Assembly: GCA_900542565.1 (NCBI GenBank)
Contig: UQOC01000008.1
Location: 1 to 64,000 of the forward strand
Source of the DNA: an uncultured Eubacteriales bacterium
GTDB taxonomy: Bacteria > Bacillota > Clostridia > Peptostreptococcales > Anaerovoracaceae
Length of the DNA stretch: 64,000 bases
Direction of reading: 5' to 3'
In this document: in pieces, positions 63,349-64,000 of the stretch
Numbering within the stretch: position 1 is the first letter of the stretch
Layout: every line of letters begins with the position of its first letter
The notes under the pieces: model-generated
The model's database searches: none
What the model saw: only the letters and a program-made list of their open reading frames with translations
Told to the model about the DNA's origin: nothing
Position numbers and translations under genes: made by a program

Positions 63349-64000
63349 TGCTGAATATTTTCTATGGCAGAGAAAATCTGGACAAGGAAAAATTCATATT
63401 CGATCATATGGCCGGGAGGGCCCTTATAATGGTGCCCGACCAGTATACATTAGAGGCGGAAAGGCAGGCTTTCCGCCATCTTGGCATTTCGGCCCTTATT
63501 GATGTGGAGATCGTCTCCCCTTCCAGCCTGGGAGAAAACATCCTGAACGAACTGGGGGGAAGCCGGCGTAATTTCATCAACAAATACGGACGCCACATGA
63601 TCCTGTACAAGAGCGCCGCCGCCCGCAGAAACGAACTCCAGGTTTTCCGGGGACTGGAAAACAAGGCCTCGTTCATCGACGCCGTCAACAACTTTATTTC
63701 CGAGATGAAGCAGTACGGCTGCGGCCCAAAGGAGCTGGCAGAAATGATCGCCGCCGAGGGCACCGATGATTACACCGGCAAGAAGCTGGCGGACATCAAT
63801 CTTTTGTTTAACGATTACGAAAAGCAGATCGAGGGCAAATACACCGACTCGGAGGATCGAATAGATCTGTATCTGGGCAAGATCAGGGAGTCGGAACTTA
63901 TCCGCGGAAACCAGATCTGGGTGTATGGCTTCGACAGCTTTGCGCCAAAGACCATGGCCCTGCTGGGAGAACTGATGAGTTCTGCAGATGAGGTCAATCT
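63348..64000 (+). CDS. addB: AddB, ATP-dependent helicase/nuclease subunit B (partial)
   Basis: The first 217 codons are present; the gene runs off the window. The opening LNIFYGRENLDKEKF and MVPDQYTLEAERQAFRHLG are characteristic of the N-terminal region of AddB, which with AddA forms the RecBCD-like complex for double-strand-break repair. Its start overlaps the HAD gene stop (GTGATG), so it is translationally coupled. Confidence 0.9.
   Translation, partial: MLNIFYGRENLDKEKFIFDHMAGRALIMVPDQYTLEAERQAFRHLGISALIDVEIVSPSSLGENILNELGGSRRNFINKYGRHMILYKSAAARRNELQVFRGLENKASFIDAVNNFISEMKQYGCGPKELAEMIAAEGTDDYTGKKLADINLLFNDYEKQIEGKYTDSEDRIDLYLGKIRESELIRGNQIWVYGFDSFAPKTMALLGELMSSADEVN

Overview
The window reads as a chromosome segment of an amino-acid-fermenting anaerobe of the class Clostridia. 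The evidence is a complete ornithine-fermentation gene set, a butyryl-CoA/4-hydroxybutyrate-type CoA-transferase, a flavodiiron protein fused to rubredoxin, AddB-type recombination and AGGAGG-like ribosome binding sites. Moderate GC and gene content recall Peptostreptococcales/Anaerovoracaceae-like gut or sediment organisms, but the genus is not fixed by anything I can see.

Layout. 1-5.9 kb: tRNA-derived debris, a CoA-transferase, then a leftward run of metallo-hydrolase, thioredoxin, response regulator, histidine kinase and PepSY protein. 6-9.1 kb: a probably acquired AAA ATPase, a gene fragment, an ArsR regulator and the first repeat element. 9.2-21.3 kb: the ornithine island, with a sigma-54 activator and its binding sites, a -24/-12 promoter, ord, ortA, ortB, oraS, oraE, then (after a terminator) an inserted nuclease gene and two acetyltransferases, then a GlmL-like reactivase and ornithine racemase. 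Together they convert L-ornithine via D-ornithine, 2,4-diaminopentanoate and 2-amino-4-oxopentanoate to alanine plus acetyl-CoA. 21.4-34.8 kb: BlaI/M56 pair, YfcC carrier, DUF5714 gene, TetR plus large ABC exporter, flavodiiron protein and HD protein. 34.9-43.6 kb: small accessory genes on the minus strand, many broken or carrying minisatellites. 43.7-52.5 kb: transporters, peptidases, a second nuclease and a phosphoribosyltransferase. 53-64 kb: housekeeping genes bioY-birA, secA, an FAD reductase, prfB with its programmed frameshift, tex, a HAD phosphatase and the start of addB.

The most unusual content is a candidate repeat-nuclease system. Three intergenic elements of about 228 bp (8.8, 39.2 and 50.3 kb) each hold four inverted pairs of a 7-bp half-site, GGTTCTC/GAGAACC. 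Eleven of the twelve pairs are separated by exactly 24 bp, and pairs start 62-63, 52-53 and 52 bp apart, which are multiples of the DNA helical turn. One element lies 130 bp before a gene for a PD-(D/E)XK-like nuclease (50.6 kb). A paralogous nuclease gene (16.7 kb) is preceded by a different inverted pair, GCCAACA-N43-TGTTGGC, and that pair recurs with the same spacing at 25.6 kb without a gene. This looks like a REP/RAYT-style arrangement built on a nuclease instead of a transposase. Short tandem arrays of 16, 28 and 36 bp abut the four-pair elements.

A second unexplained motif is a 48-50 bp hairpin with compensatory stem changes and a conserved loop, found upstream of both secA and the metallo-hydrolase gene. 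It is part of a wider TATAATRAACGC leader motif also found before prfB. All functional names come from sequence motifs and family knowledge; no searches were run.
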